NCBI RefSeq assembly: GCF_003663825.1
Contig: NZ_RCCC01000001.1
Location: 3,108,501-3,172,500 of the forward strand
DNA from: Acidovorax sp. 106
Lineage (GTDB): Bacteria; Pseudomonadota; Gammaproteobacteria; Burkholderiales; Burkholderiaceae_C
Reading direction: 5' to 3'
DNA length: 64,000 nt
In this document: one piece after another, positions 27,929 to 36,484 of the stretch
How the letters are laid out: each line of letters starts with the position of its first letter
How positions within the stretch are numbered: position 1 is the first letter of the stretch
Notes under the pieces: generated by a model
Told to the model about the DNA's origin: nothing
What the model saw: only the letters and a program-made list of their open reading frames with translations
Databases searched by the model: none
Position numbers and translations under genes: made by a program

Positions 27929-29890
27929 GTGGGACCCTCATTCAACGAACAGTTCGACCAGCATGGTGCATGGCGACGTGCATTTGCGCAGCAGCTCAAG
28001 CAGCTCGCTGAGTGGATGTCTGGCCATGATCTTATGGATGCTGCTGTGCAGGAGCGGCTTCAGCGCTTGGAAAATCAGGTCCGGACTGACAAAGTCATGG
28101 TGGCCTTCGTAGCCGAGTTTTCGCGTGGCAAGTCGGAGTTGATCAACTCCATTTTCTTTGCCGACTATGGTCGGCGCATCATGCCTGCCAGCGCTGGGCG
28201 CACGACGATGTGCCCCACCGAGTTGGGTTACGACCCCGCATTCGCTCCAAGTTTGCGACTACTTCCTATTGAGACGCGTCTGCAGATGCAAGGCTTGGCA
28301 GAGTGGCGTCTTAAGCATGATCGTTGGGTTGAGATTCCGCTGGATGTGAATGACGCGGATCAGATTGCGAAAGCCCTCGAAAAAGTCGCGGAAATTCGGC
28401 GGGTGAGTCTCGACAATGCCAGGGCCTTGGGCTTTTGGCACGACGATCTTGCCGAAGAAAACCCTGTGCCAGACGCTGAAGGCATGGTGGAAGTGCCCAT
28501 GTGGCGCCATGCGTTGATCAACATTCCGCATCCGTTGCTTAAACAAGGGCTGGTTATCCTGGATACGCCCGGACTTAATGCGGTTGGGGCAGAGCCAGAG
28601 CTGACGGTGAACCTGATTCCGCAGGCGCATGCGGTGGTGTTCATCCTTAGTGCGGATACTGGGGTGACCCGCTCGGACCTCTCTATTTGGCGAGAGCATC
28701 TGGCCACATCCACTGACAGCATGGATGCGCGGCTTGTTGTTCTGAACAAGATCGACACCTTGTGGGATGCCTTGAATTCGCCAGAGCAGGTGCAGGCACA
28801 ACTGGATCGCCAATGCCGGACTTCTGCAGAGATGCTGGGCATTCCGTTGGATCAGGTGGTGCCCGTCTCAGCCCAAAAAGGATTGGTCGCAAAAATTGCC
28901 TGTGACGACCTGTTGCTGGAGTCCAGTGGACTTCCTGCATTGGAAGAGGCACTTGCGCAAGGCGTGATGGGGCGACGGCAAGCCATTTTGCGTGCCGCTG
29001 TGGCCACGGGCGTTGCCAATCTCCGCTCTGAAACATCGCGTGTCATCAACATCCGGCGCCGTGATCTGGATGACCAGATGGCGGAGCTGCGTAGCTTGCG
29101 CGGCAAGAATATCTCGGTCATTGAGAGCATGCGGCATCGCATCGAGCAGGAGCAGCAGGAGTTTGATCTCAGCACTGCGAAGATCCAGGCTGTGCGTGCC
29201 GTGCACCTCAAGCTGTTGCGTGAGGTGTTTCATCAGCTCGGATCCAAGGCGCTGAAGACCGAGTTGACGGAGTTGTCGCAGTTGCTCCAGCAAAAGGGCT
29301 TGAAGCTCGGGGTGCGCAAGATCTATCTGGAAACCTTTGACAGATTGCGCGGCACCTTGGACAAAGCCCAGGCTTCCGGTACCGAGATCCAGGCGATGCT
29401 GGGCGGCACATTTAGGCAATTGAATGCGGAGTTCGGGTTCTCTTTGCAAGTGCCACCGCCACCTCAGCTTGAGCACTTTTTGCACGACTTGGCCCAAATT
29501 GAGCAAAGCCATTTGCAGTACCTTGGTGTGAGCAATGCGCTGAAGCTGGCCCAACCAGAGTTTTCCGAGCGCTTGGTGCGCGCACTTGGAACGCGTTTGC
29601 GTACCGTGTACGAATCGGCAGCCAACGATCTGGAGTTGTGGAGCAAGTCCGCGACAGCACAGCTCGACGCTCAATTAAGGGAGCGTCGGCGCAGTTTCTC
29701 CCGCCGCATTGAGGCGGTGGACCGCATTCAGCAAGCTGCCAGCGGACTGGTTGAGCGCATTGCCGAAATTGAGGCGGGCGAGGATGAGTTGATTCAGCTT
29801 GAGCACCGGCTGCAGGAACTCACTGCTCAATTGATTTCGTTGCCACAAGAAGAGCATCAAGACGCTTCACTGGACTTCTTGATCGCATGA
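27929..29890 (+). CDS. Dynamin-like GTPase, co-translated with mutY
   Basis: The 653-residue protein has a GTPase domain with P-loop EFSRGKSE (63-70), a G2 Thr in RTTMCPTEL, G3 DTPG (212-215) and G4 NKID (273-276), followed by long helical, coiled-coil-like regions typical of dynamin-family proteins. No transmembrane helix is obvious. The GTG at 27929 has GGGAG about 5 bp upstream. The stop overlaps the mutY start by 4 bp. Function is unknown; membrane remodelling or a DNA-repair link is inference. Confidence 0.85.
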   Translation: MGPSFNEQFDQHGAWRRAFAQQLKQLAEWMSGHDLMDAAVQERLQRLENQVRTDKVMVAFVAEFSRGKSELINSIFFADYGRRIMPASAGRTTMCPTELGYDPAFAPSLRLLPIETRLQMQGLAEWRLKHDRWVEIPLDVNDADQIAKALEKVAEIRRVSLDNARALGFWHDDLAEENPVPDAEGMVEVPMWRHALINIPHPLLKQGLVILDTPGLNAVGAEPELTVNLIPQAHAVVFILSADTGVTRSDLSIWREHLATSTDSMDARLVVLNKIDTLWDALNSPEQVQAQLDRQCRTSAEMLGIPLDQVVPVSAQKGLVAKIACDDLLLESSGLPALEEALAQGVMGRRQAILRAAVATGVANLRSETSRVINIRRRDLDDQMAELRSLRGKNISVIESMRHRIEQEQQEFDLSTAKIQAVRAVHLKLLREVFHQLGSKALKTELTELSQLLQQKGLKLGVRKIYLETFDRLRGTLDKAQASGTEIQAMLGGTFRQLNAEFGFSLQVPPPPQLEHFLHDLAQIEQSHLQYLGVSNALKLAQPEFSERLVRALGTRLRTVYESAANDLELWSKSATAQLDAQLRERRRSFSRRIEAVDRIQQAASGLVERIAEIEAGEDELIQLEHRLQELTAQLISLPQEEHQDASLDFLIA

Positions 29891-30936
29891 CCGTGGTTGC
29901 TGATTCAGTGGCCACGCGTGTTGTGCAGTGGCAGGTTGAGCACGGGCGCAGTCATTTGCCTTGGCAGCAAACCAGAGATCCTTACCGGGTTTGGCTCTCA
30001 GAGATCATGCTGCAGCAAACCCAGGTGGTGACAGTCCTCGACTATTACGCCCGATTTTTGGCGCGTTTTCCAGATGTGAGAGCGTTGGCGTCGGCTTCTC
30101 TGGATGAAGTTCTGGGCCTGTGGAGTGGCCTGGGATACTACAGCCGCGCACGCAATCTGCATCGCTGTGCCCAACGGGTGGTCGCTGAGTACGGCGGTCT
30201 CTTCCCCGGTACGGTTGCATTGCTGGCCGATCTCCCTGGGATTGGTCGGTCTACGGCCGGTGCCATCGCGGCTTTTTGTTTTTCACAGCGCGCCCCCATT
30301 CTGGATGCCAATGTCCGCAGGGTTCTCACGCGGCTGCTGGGATTTGATGCGGATTTGTCCGTTGCCAAAAACGAGCGGGCTCTATGGGACCACGCAGAAT
30401 CTTTGCTGCCGGTGGATGAGCTTTCGGTGAGCATGCCGCGCTACACGCAGGGAATGATGGACTTGGGTGCCACCCTCTGTGTGCCTAAGAATCCTCAGTG
30501 CCTGATCTGCCCCTTGATGGACCTGTGCGCCGCACAAAAATCGGGCGAGCCAGAGAAGTACCCTGTCAAGACACGCAAGCTCTCGCGCCGTTCTGAGTCT
30601 TGGTGGCTTTTGGTTGTGCTACGGGATGATGGTGCCGTCTGGTTGGAAACACGCCCTCCCAAAGGCATCTGGGCAGGCCTGCAATGTGTGCCTGCATTTT
30701 CGGACTGTGATGCTTTGTGGGCGTTGGCTTCGTCACTGAGCTCTGTAGATCGGACTCGGGAAGTGGATGCATTTCTGCACGTTTTGACGCATAGGGATCT
30801 GCACTTGCACCCCGTTGTGGCTCAGGTACCGATAGGCTCCTGCCCCAATGGAGACGGGCAGTGGTTGACGAAGGCGCAGTGGTCCAAGTCCGGTTTGCCT
30901 GCGCCGATTCGCAAGATGTTGGACGCTTTGGTCTAA
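29887..30936 (+). CDS. mutY: Adenine DNA glycosylase
   Basis: Removes A mispaired with 8-oxoguanine. The 349-residue protein has the HhH region LADLPGIGRSTAGAIAAF with the conserved Asp in PILDANVRRVL, the Glu in SEIMLQQTQV, and the iron-sulphur motif Cys-x6-Cys-x2-Cys-x5-Cys (CVPKNPQCLICPLMDLC). The C-terminal MutT-like domain is present. It overlaps the GTPase stop by ATGA and lies ~2 kb from mutM, so two GO-system enzymes flank the GTPase. Confidence 0.97.
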   Translation: MTVVADSVATRVVQWQVEHGRSHLPWQQTRDPYRVWLSEIMLQQTQVVTVLDYYARFLARFPDVRALASASLDEVLGLWSGLGYYSRARNLHRCAQRVVAEYGGLFPGTVALLADLPGIGRSTAGAIAAFCFSQRAPILDANVRRVLTRLLGFDADLSVAKNERALWDHAESLLPVDELSVSMPRYTQGMMDLGATLCVPKNPQCLICPLMDLCAAQKSGEPEKYPVKTRKLSRRSESWWLLVVLRDDGAVWLETRPPKGIWAGLQCVPAFSDCDALWALASSLSSVDRTREVDAFLHVLTHRDLHLHPVVAQVPIGSCPNGDGQWLTKAQWSKSGLPAPIRKMLDALV

Positions 30937-30957
30937 CTGCTCTCGGCGTGCGGCACT

Positions 30958-31821
30958 TCAGCGTCCATCCAGCTCTCGGTGCCGCCGCAGAACCTTCCAG
31001 CGTGTTTCGAAGATCTGCGCCAGTTGCTCTACCAGGTACACCGAACGGTGTTGGCCTCCGGTGCATCCAATGGCCACAGTGACATAGCTCCTGTGGTTTT
31101 GTTCCAAAACGTCCAGCCAGTGGGTCAAAAATTGCTCGATGTGTTGGCGCATGGTGGATACGTCCGGCTGCTGCTGCAAAAAATCAGCTACAGGCGCGTC
31201 CAACCCGGTGAGGTCTCGCAATGCATTCTCGTAGTGGGGGTTCGGCAGCATGCGCACGTCAAACACATAGTCAGCGTCCACCGGAATGCCCCGTTTGAAG
31301 GCAAATGACTGGAACACCAGCGTCATGCCCCCCGGCGCTACGGACAACAGCCCCTTGACATAGCTTTGCAATTGGGAGGCGCGGATGTTGCTGGTGTCGA
31401 TGACATGGGCTTGTTCGCGCAGGTCGGCCAGCAGCTCCCGCTCCAACTCAATGATTTGCACCAGTGCTTGGCGTCCCTGTTGGGTTTCGTCGTGGGAGAG
31501 AGGGTGCCGTCGCCTTGTCTCTGAAAACCGGCGTACCAAAGTGCCTGTGGTTGCATCCAAGAACAGGGACTGAACGACGACCCCTTGGGACTTTAGTCGG
31601 TTGAGTTCTTTGGGGACCTGGGGCAACGAGGTGGCGCTGCGCACATCCATTGCAATCGCCACTCTGTTGCCGTGGTGCTGATGCTCCAGAGCAACAAATG
31701 CGGTCAGCAGTTCGGGAGGCAAATTGTCGACGCAGTAGTAGCCTGCATCTTCCATGGCATGGAGTGCCACCGACTTTCCAGAACCCGACATTCCGGTGAT
31801 CAAGACGATTTCAAGCGCCAT
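30958..31821 (-). CDS. rapZ: RNase adapter protein / nucleotide-binding RapZ
   Basis: The 287-residue P-loop protein has Walker [13 protein letters not shown] near residue 10, DVRS in the Walker B region, and the conserved C-terminal block [20 protein letters not shown]. In E. coli it guides RNase E to the sRNA GlmZ. The start lies inside the end of recN (11-bp overlap). The longer frame (to 31917) precedes the conserved [10 protein letters not shown] and is not used. Confidence 0.95.
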   Translation of the reverse strand: MALEIVLITGMSGSGKSVALHAMEDAGYYCVDNLPPELLTAFVALEHQHHGNRVAIAMDVRSATSLPQVPKELNRLKSQGVVVQSLFLDATTGTLVRRFSETRRRHPLSHDETQQGRQALVQIIELERELLADLREQAHVIDTSNIRASQLQSYVKGLLSVAPGGMTLVFQSFAFKRGIPVDADYVFDVRMLPNPHYENALRDLTGLDAPVADFLQQQPDVSTMRQHIEQFLTHWLDVLEQNHRSYVTVAIGCTGGQHRSVYLVEQLAQIFETRWKVLRRHRELDGR

Positions 31822-33487
31822 GGGTTTCCCCACATTCGCTGTTGGCCGCTTGCAGCATTTCCGCGGCATGGGCCAAGCTGGTTGCCGTGGAGCGCTCGCC
31901 CCCGAGCATGCGCGCAATCTCAGCAGTTCGCGCTGCTTTGGTAACGTGCCTCACCGTGCTGGTGGTGCCTGTGCTGGATCGCAGCTTGGAGACCTGCAAA
32001 TGCTGGTGGGCGTATGCGGCCACTTGTGGCAGATGGGTGACTGCCAAGACCTGCCTATCCGCGCCCAGCTTTTGCATCAGGCGACCCACAGTCTCGGCGA
32101 CGGCGCCGCCCACTCCGGAATCCACTTCATCGAAGATCAAAGTGGGGGCTTTACCCAACTGGCTGGTGGTCACGGCAATAGCCAGTGAGATGCGCGATAG
32201 CTCCCCGCCAGACGCGACCTTTCCAATGGGTTTGGGTGCCATGCCAGGATGACCTGCGACGAGAAAGGACACTTCGTCCAAGCCATGCGATGCCGGCTCG
32301 TGCAATTTGCGCAACTCCACCTCAAATTTGCCGCCTTGCATGCCCAGCCCTTGCATGGCCTTGGTGATCGCCAACGACAGCCGTGGTGCCGCCTTGGTTC
32401 TTTGCCCTGACAAGGCCCTGGCCGCAGCGTGAAAGGCCTTGCTGCTGGCATCCGCTTTGGCCATAAGAGCGGCGAGATCACTGGAGGCGTCCAGCTGTGC
32501 AAGCGAAGTTTTCCAGTCCTTGAGCAGAGCCGGTAGGTCGCGCGGGGGGCGCTTGTGCCTGCGGGCCAGTTGGAGCCATTGCGAAATCCGTGCATCCAGC
32601 TCTGCCAATCGTGTGGGATCAATCTCAGTGCGCCGTAAATAGCTTTGCAATGAGTGTGCAACATCGCTAGCTTGGGCCAAGCTGGATGCCAGTATGTCGG
32701 CCATGCTGCTGAAATCGGCCTCGATATGCTCTTGATTTTGTAGCAGAAGATGAGACCTGGAAAGCGCTGCCAGCACACCGGAATCTTCGTCTTCCAAGAG
32801 GTCAATAGCCGACTGCGCGGCTTCGATCAATGCATGGGCGTTGGACAGGCGTTTGTGCGTTGACTCCAGCTCATCCCATTCATCGGGCTGCGGGGCGAGC
32901 TTGTCCAGTTCTGAAATTTGCCACTGAAGGCGGTCGCGTTCCTGTTGCAGCGTAGCCTGCGCTTCGTGCGCTTGTTGTGCAGCTTTTTGATCTTGCCGCC
33001 ACTGTGCCCAGAGCGCTGCCGTCAAACTGGGATCTGTGTTGGCATAGGCGTCCAGCAGTCCACGGACAGACTCGGGGCGGGTCAAACTCTGCCACGCGTG
33101 CTGCCCGTGGATGTCCAGCAACTGCTCCCCCAAAGCCCGCAATTGGGTGGCTGTGACGGGTGTGCCGTTCATCCAGGCGCGACTTCGACCGTGGGTATCC
33201 ACCGTGCGCCGCAATAAAACGGTGCTGTCGGCATCAATGCCTAAATGCTCCAGCCACGGCCGCAAATGGTCTGGTACGTCAAACTCAGCACAGATGTCCG
33301 CCTTGGTAGCGCGCTCTCGTACTACGCTGGCATCTGCCCGCGAGCCTAGGGCGATTTGCAAAGCATCCACCAAGATAGATTTGCCTGCACCGGTCTCCCC
33401 TGTCAGAACGGTAAATCCCTCTTGCAACTCCAGTTCAAGCGATTCCACGATGACAAAATCGCGCAGCACCATCCGCTTGAGTGACAT
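31811..33487 (-). CDS. recN: DNA repair ATPase RecN
   Basis: SMC-like protein of double-strand break repair. The 558-residue protein has Walker [16 protein letters not shown] near residue 35, a central coiled coil, and the C-terminal [15 protein letters not shown] signature with Walker [14 protein letters not shown]. The length matches the family. It lies 2 bp downstream of nadK and overlaps rapZ, so nadK-recN-rapZ is one transcription unit. No LexA box was identified by eye. Confidence 0.96.
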   Translation of the reverse strand: MSLKRMVLRDFVIVESLELELQEGFTVLTGETGAGKSILVDALQIALGSRADASVVRERATKADICAEFDVPDHLRPWLEHLGIDADSTVLLRRTVDTHGRSRAWMNGTPVTATQLRALGEQLLDIHGQHAWQSLTRPESVRGLLDAYANTDPSLTAALWAQWRQDQKAAQQAHEAQATLQQERDRLQWQISELDKLAPQPDEWDELESTHKRLSNAHALIEAAQSAIDLLEDEDSGVLAALSRSHLLLQNQEHIEADFSSMADILASSLAQASDVAHSLQSYLRRTEIDPTRLAELDARISQWLQLARRHKRPPRDLPALLKDWKTSLAQLDASSDLAALMAKADASSKAFHAAARALSGQRTKAAPRLSLAITKAMQGLGMQGGKFEVELRKLHEPASHGLDEVSFLVAGHPGMAPKPIGKVASGGELSRISLAIAVTTSQLGKAPTLIFDEVDSGVGGAVAETVGRLMQKLGADRQVLAVTHLPQVAAYAHQHLQVSKLRSSTGTTSTVRHVTKAARTAEIARMLGGERSTATSLAHAAEMLQAANSECGETHGA

Positions 33488-33489
33488 GG

Positions 33490-34383
33490 TCAGGACCCTC
33501 CCTCATTCCAGCGGAGCTTTTTCCTCAATGTCGCAAAGTAGTTCCAGCCGACCGGATGCAAAAAGCGCACGCAATGTTCCGACCTGCGCACAAGGATGCG
33601 ATCTCCGTGCTGAAGCGAGGCCAGCGATTGCATATCAAAATTGGCGCTGACATCGCGTCCGCTCACCACTTCCACCGCCACCTCGGTCGCGTCAGATAGA
33701 ACAATGGGGCGATTGGACAATGTGTGGGGGGCAATAGGAACCAGCACCCAGCCCGGAATGGAGGGGTGAAGCATGGGGCCGCCAGCAGACAAAGAGTACG
33801 CTGTGGACCCCGTAGGTGATGCAATGATCAAGCCGTCAGCACGCTGATTGGATACGAATCTGCCTCCCACTTCCACGCGCAACTCCACCATGCCAGAGGT
33901 TCCGCCTCGGTTTACCACCACATCGTTCATGGCAAAGGCTTCGAAAACCATTTCATCGTTGCGCATGACTCTGGCGTGCATCAATGGCCGGGAATCTTCT
34001 TCATATTCACCTCGCAACATGGGCCCCAGTGTGGTTTGATAGGCATCGAAAGGGATATCGGTGATAAAACCCAATCGACCTTGGTTAATCCCAATCAGCG
34101 GCGTACCGTGCCGAGCAAGCCTTCTGGCAATCCCAAGCATGGTGCCGTCACCTCCAACGACCAGCCCGACATCACAGTTGGCAATCGCATCAACCTCTAT
34201 GGACGCATATTGCCGCAGACCTGTGTTCGCAGCGGTCTCAGCCTCCAGCATGACTTCACAGCCCATATGGGTCATGAAGCTGGCAATTTCTTCCAGAGCC
34301 TGCAAGCTGCTGTCAGTCATGCCGGACGCTGCAGAGGCTTGGTATTTGCCAATCAAGGCGACGCGACGGAGTTTCGGGGTCAT
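33490..34383 (-). CDS. nadK: NAD kinase
   Basis: Phosphorylates NAD to NADP. The 297-residue protein carries the [13 protein letters not shown] catalytic motif, [16 protein letters not shown] and the [15 protein letters not shown] substrate loop. It is divergent from hrcA with only 28 bp between the two start codons, and is followed by recN. I see no Shine-Dalgarno sequence before the ATG, so the transcript may be leaderless or start inside hrcA. Confidence 0.96.
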   Translation of the reverse strand: MTPKLRRVALIGKYQASAASGMTDSSLQALEEIASFMTHMGCEVMLEAETAANTGLRQYASIEVDAIANCDVGLVVGGDGTMLGIARRLARHGTPLIGINQGRLGFITDIPFDAYQTTLGPMLRGEYEEDSRPLMHARVMRNDEMVFEAFAMNDVVVNRGGTSGMVELRVEVGGRFVSNQRADGLIIASPTGSTAYSLSAGGPMLHPSIPGWVLVPIAPHTLSNRPIVLSDATEVAVEVVSGRDVSANFDMQSLASLQHGDRILVRRSEHCVRFLHPVGWNYFATLRKKLRWNEGGS

Positions 34384-34411
34384 TTGGAAATTACATCATT
34401 AAAATCAAACA

Positions 34412-35416
34412 ATGCTCGATGACCGTGCCAAGTTGTTGCTCAAAGCGCTTGTCGAGCGCTATATCGCTGATGGGCAGCCCGTAGGCTCGCGCACCCTTTC
34501 ACGTGCGTCTGGGCTGGATCTTTCGCCAGCCACGATCCGCAATGTGATGTCGGATCTGGAAGAGCTGGGACTGATCGCCAGCCCGCACACCTCCGCCGGG
34601 CGTATTCCGACCGCTCGGGGCTATCGGCTTTTTGTGGACACGATGCTCACGGTTCAGCGCGATGGACTGGATACGCCACAACTGAGGCCAGAGCAGCCGC
34701 AAAAGGTCATTGCCAATGCAGCCCATCTGCTCTCAAACTTGTCTCAGTTTGTAGGCGTGGTCATGGCTCCGCGCCGTACCTCGGTGTTTCGGCACATTGA
34801 GTTCTTGCGGCTCTCTGAGCGACGCTTTCTGGTCATCATTGTCTCCCCTGAAGGTGATGTTCAGAACCGCGTGATCTTTACGGACGCCGACTATTCCCAG
34901 TCACAGTTGATAGAGGCCGCCAATTTTCTCAATGCCCACTATGCGGGGCTTGCAATGGAGCAGGTGCGCGAGCGCCTCAAGTCAGAGGTGGATTTGCTGC
35001 GGGGGGAAATCGCCGCATTGATGCAAGCGGCGGTGACTGTCAGCTCTGAGGTGCTTTCACAAGCGCAAGATGAAGTCGTGATTTCTGGTGAGCGCAACCT
35101 GCTGTCCGTCAGTGACTTCTCTAGCGACATGGGCAACCTGCGCAGGGCCTTCGACCTTTTTGAGCAAAAGACGCAGATACTGCGGTTGCTCGACATCTCC
35201 AGCCAGGCGGAGGGTGTGCGTATCTATATTGGCGGTGAGAGCCAAGTGGTACCATTTGAAGAGCTGTCTGTTGTAAGTGCGCCCTACGAAGTCGATGGCA
35301 AAGTGGTTGGCACTCTGGGGGTGATCGGGCCTACGCGCATGCCGTATGACAAGATGATTCAGATCGTGGACATCACCTCCAAGTTGGTTTCCAACGCGCT
35401 CAGCTACCGCAAATAA
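34412..35416 (+). CDS. hrcA: Heat-inducible transcription repressor HrcA
   Basis: The 334-residue repressor of chaperone genes starts [20 protein letters not shown] and has the winged-helix segment [20 protein letters not shown], both canonical. It binds CIRCE elements, but I found no CIRCE near its own start, so it is probably not autoregulated here through that site. A TAAAAT at 34400-34405 could be the -10 region of a leaderless transcript. Confidence 0.95.
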   Translation: MLDDRAKLLLKALVERYIADGQPVGSRTLSRASGLDLSPATIRNVMSDLEELGLIASPHTSAGRIPTARGYRLFVDTMLTVQRDGLDTPQLRPEQPQKVIANAAHLLSNLSQFVGVVMAPRRTSVFRHIEFLRLSERRFLVIIVSPEGDVQNRVIFTDADYSQSQLIEAANFLNAHYAGLAMEQVRERLKSEVDLLRGEIAALMQAAVTVSSEVLSQAQDEVVISGERNLLSVSDFSSDMGNLRRAFDLFEQKTQILRLLDISSQAEGVRIYIGGESQVVPFEELSVVSAPYEVDGKVVGTLGVIGPTRMPYDKMIQIVDITSKLVSNALSYRK

Positions 35417-35458
35417 ACACCTTACAATCCGGGGCTTCCGCGAGAGCGGGTTGGTACC

Positions 35459-35535
35459 GGGGCGTTAGCTCAGTTGGTTAGAGCAGAGGACTCATAATCC
35501 TTTGGTCGACAGTTCAAGTCTGTCACGCCCTACCA
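35459..35535 (+). tRNA. tRNA with anticodon CAT (Ile2 favoured over elongator Met)
   Basis: The 77-nt gene runs from GGGGCGT to the encoded CCA; anticodon loop ACTCATAAT with anticodon CAT. The GGACTCATAATCC stem-loop followed by TTTGGTC and GTTCAAGTC resembles the lysidine-modified tRNA-Ile2 (E. coli ileX) more than elongator tRNA-Met. The first pair is G1-T72 (a wobble). A program that looks only at the anticodon would call it Met. Identity is uncertain; that it is a tRNA is not. Confidence 0.9.
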
Positions 35536-35676
35536 AAGCCAGCGGTTGTTTGTTCTCTTACTTTTTTATGAAAAGTTGAGGTTTTGGGGAAAATACCCAT
35601 CAGAGTGCATTACAATCTGAGGCATGCGATGAAGTTGATGTCTTCGTTAAGTTGGCAAAAACAAGTTGCATAAATT

Positions 35677-35705
35677 TTTAGAGTTATAAAAATTTATGCT
35701 ATAAT
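35677..35705 (+). promoter_or_regulatory. Putative sigma-70 promoter of tRNA-Arg
   Basis: A perfect TATAAT (35700-35705) lies 10 bp before the tRNA-Arg gene, with a weak TTTAGA at 17-bp spacing. The ~180 bp between the two tRNA genes is strongly AT-rich compared with its surroundings and otherwise holds no gene. Confidence 0.6.
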
Positions 35706-35715
35706 TCAAAGCTTA

Positions 35716-35792
35716 GCGGCTGTAGCTCAGCTGGATAGAGTACTTGGCTACGAACCAAGGGGTCGTGGGTTCGATTCCTGCCAGCCGCACCA
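35716..35792 (+). tRNA. tRNA-Arg (anticodon ACG)
   Basis: 77 nt from GCGGCTG to the encoded CCA; anticodon stem CTTGG/CCAAG closes a loop with ACG; T-arm GGGTTCGATTCC. The A34 would be edited to inosine by TadA to read CGU/CGC/CGA. It is followed 8 bp later by a strong terminator. Confidence 0.97.
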
Positions 35793-35799
35793 ATGTTTA

Positions 35800-35831
35800 A
35801 AGCCTGCAACTGAAAAGTTGCAGGCTTTTTC
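35800..35831 (+). terminator. Rho-independent terminator after tRNA-Arg
   Basis: A perfect 12-bp stem (AAGCCTGCAACT/AGTTGCAGGCTT, loop GAAA) ending in a run of T. It lies 42 bp before the greB start. Confidence 0.9.
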
Positions 35832-35872
35832 ATTTGTCTGATCGCTTGATTCTTTTTGGGGATGAGCGCGCT

Positions 35873-36436
35873 ATGAGTAAAGCCTTTACCAAAGAGTCTG
35901 ATGGAGATGAGGGTGATGAAGTCGCTCTGCCGCCCATCCCAGCCGGTGGAAAAAACTACATCACCCCCGCGGGATATGCCCGTTTGCGTTCTGAGCTACT
36001 GGACCTCATCGACAGCGAGCGGCCCAAGATGGTTGAGACGGTGCACTGGGCGGCCAGCAATGGCGACCGCTCGGAGAATGGGGACTACCTGTATGGCAAA
36101 AAGCGCCTACGCGAGATAGACCGGCGCATTCGATTTTTGACCAAGCGACTGGAGATTGCCGAGGTGGTCGATCCCAGTTTGCATGCTGGCAGTGACCAAG
36201 TCTTCTTTGGCGCAACGGTCACCTATGGCGACGATGAGGGCATCGATCGCACCATCACTATCATGGGGATTGACGAGGCCGACAGCCATGCAGGCCAAGT
36301 CAGTTGGATTTCTCCAGTAGCGCGTGCGCTGCTCAAGGCGCGTGTGGGCGATGAGGTGCCTTTGCCTACGCCGGGCGGGGTGAGGTCGTTGGAGGTTTTG
36401 TCCGTGATTTATCCAAAGCCTGCATTGCCCAGTTGA
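35873..36436 (+). CDS. greB: Transcript cleavage factor GreB
   Basis: Rescues backtracked RNA polymerase by stimulating transcript cleavage. The 187-residue protein has the N-terminal coiled coil with the signature GDRSENGDYLYGKKRLREID, including the acidic tip residues, and the C-terminal FKBP-like domain (QVSWISPVARALLKARVGDE). Length and the YLYGKKRLR segment favour GreB over GreA. The start is ATG at 35873; the frame open to 35834 lies inside the tRNA terminator region. Confidence 0.94.
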   Translation: MSKAFTKESDGDEGDEVALPPIPAGGKNYITPAGYARLRSELLDLIDSERPKMVETVHWAASNGDRSENGDYLYGKKRLREIDRRIRFLTKRLEIAEVVDPSLHAGSDQVFFGATVTYGDDEGIDRTITIMGIDEADSHAGQVSWISPVARALLKARVGDEVPLPTPGGVRSLEVLSVIYPKPALPS

Positions 36437-36441
36437 GACCC

Positions 36442-36468
36442 AAGCCATCCTGGATTGGTGGATGGCTT
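36442..36468. terminator. Possible hairpin terminator between convergent greB and spoT
   Basis: AAGCCATCC and GGATGGCTT form a perfect 9-bp stem with a 9-nt loop, 5 bp after the greB stop and 17 bp before the spoT stop. No good T-tract follows on either strand, so the terminator role is uncertain. Confidence 0.45.
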
Positions 36469-36484
36469 GAGGTGCTTGTGGTTG

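Noticed and set aside
34384..34411. A CIRCE element expected near hrcA
   Set aside because: No TTAGCACTC-N9-GAGTGCTAA-like sequence is present before hrcA or within the 28-bp gap.
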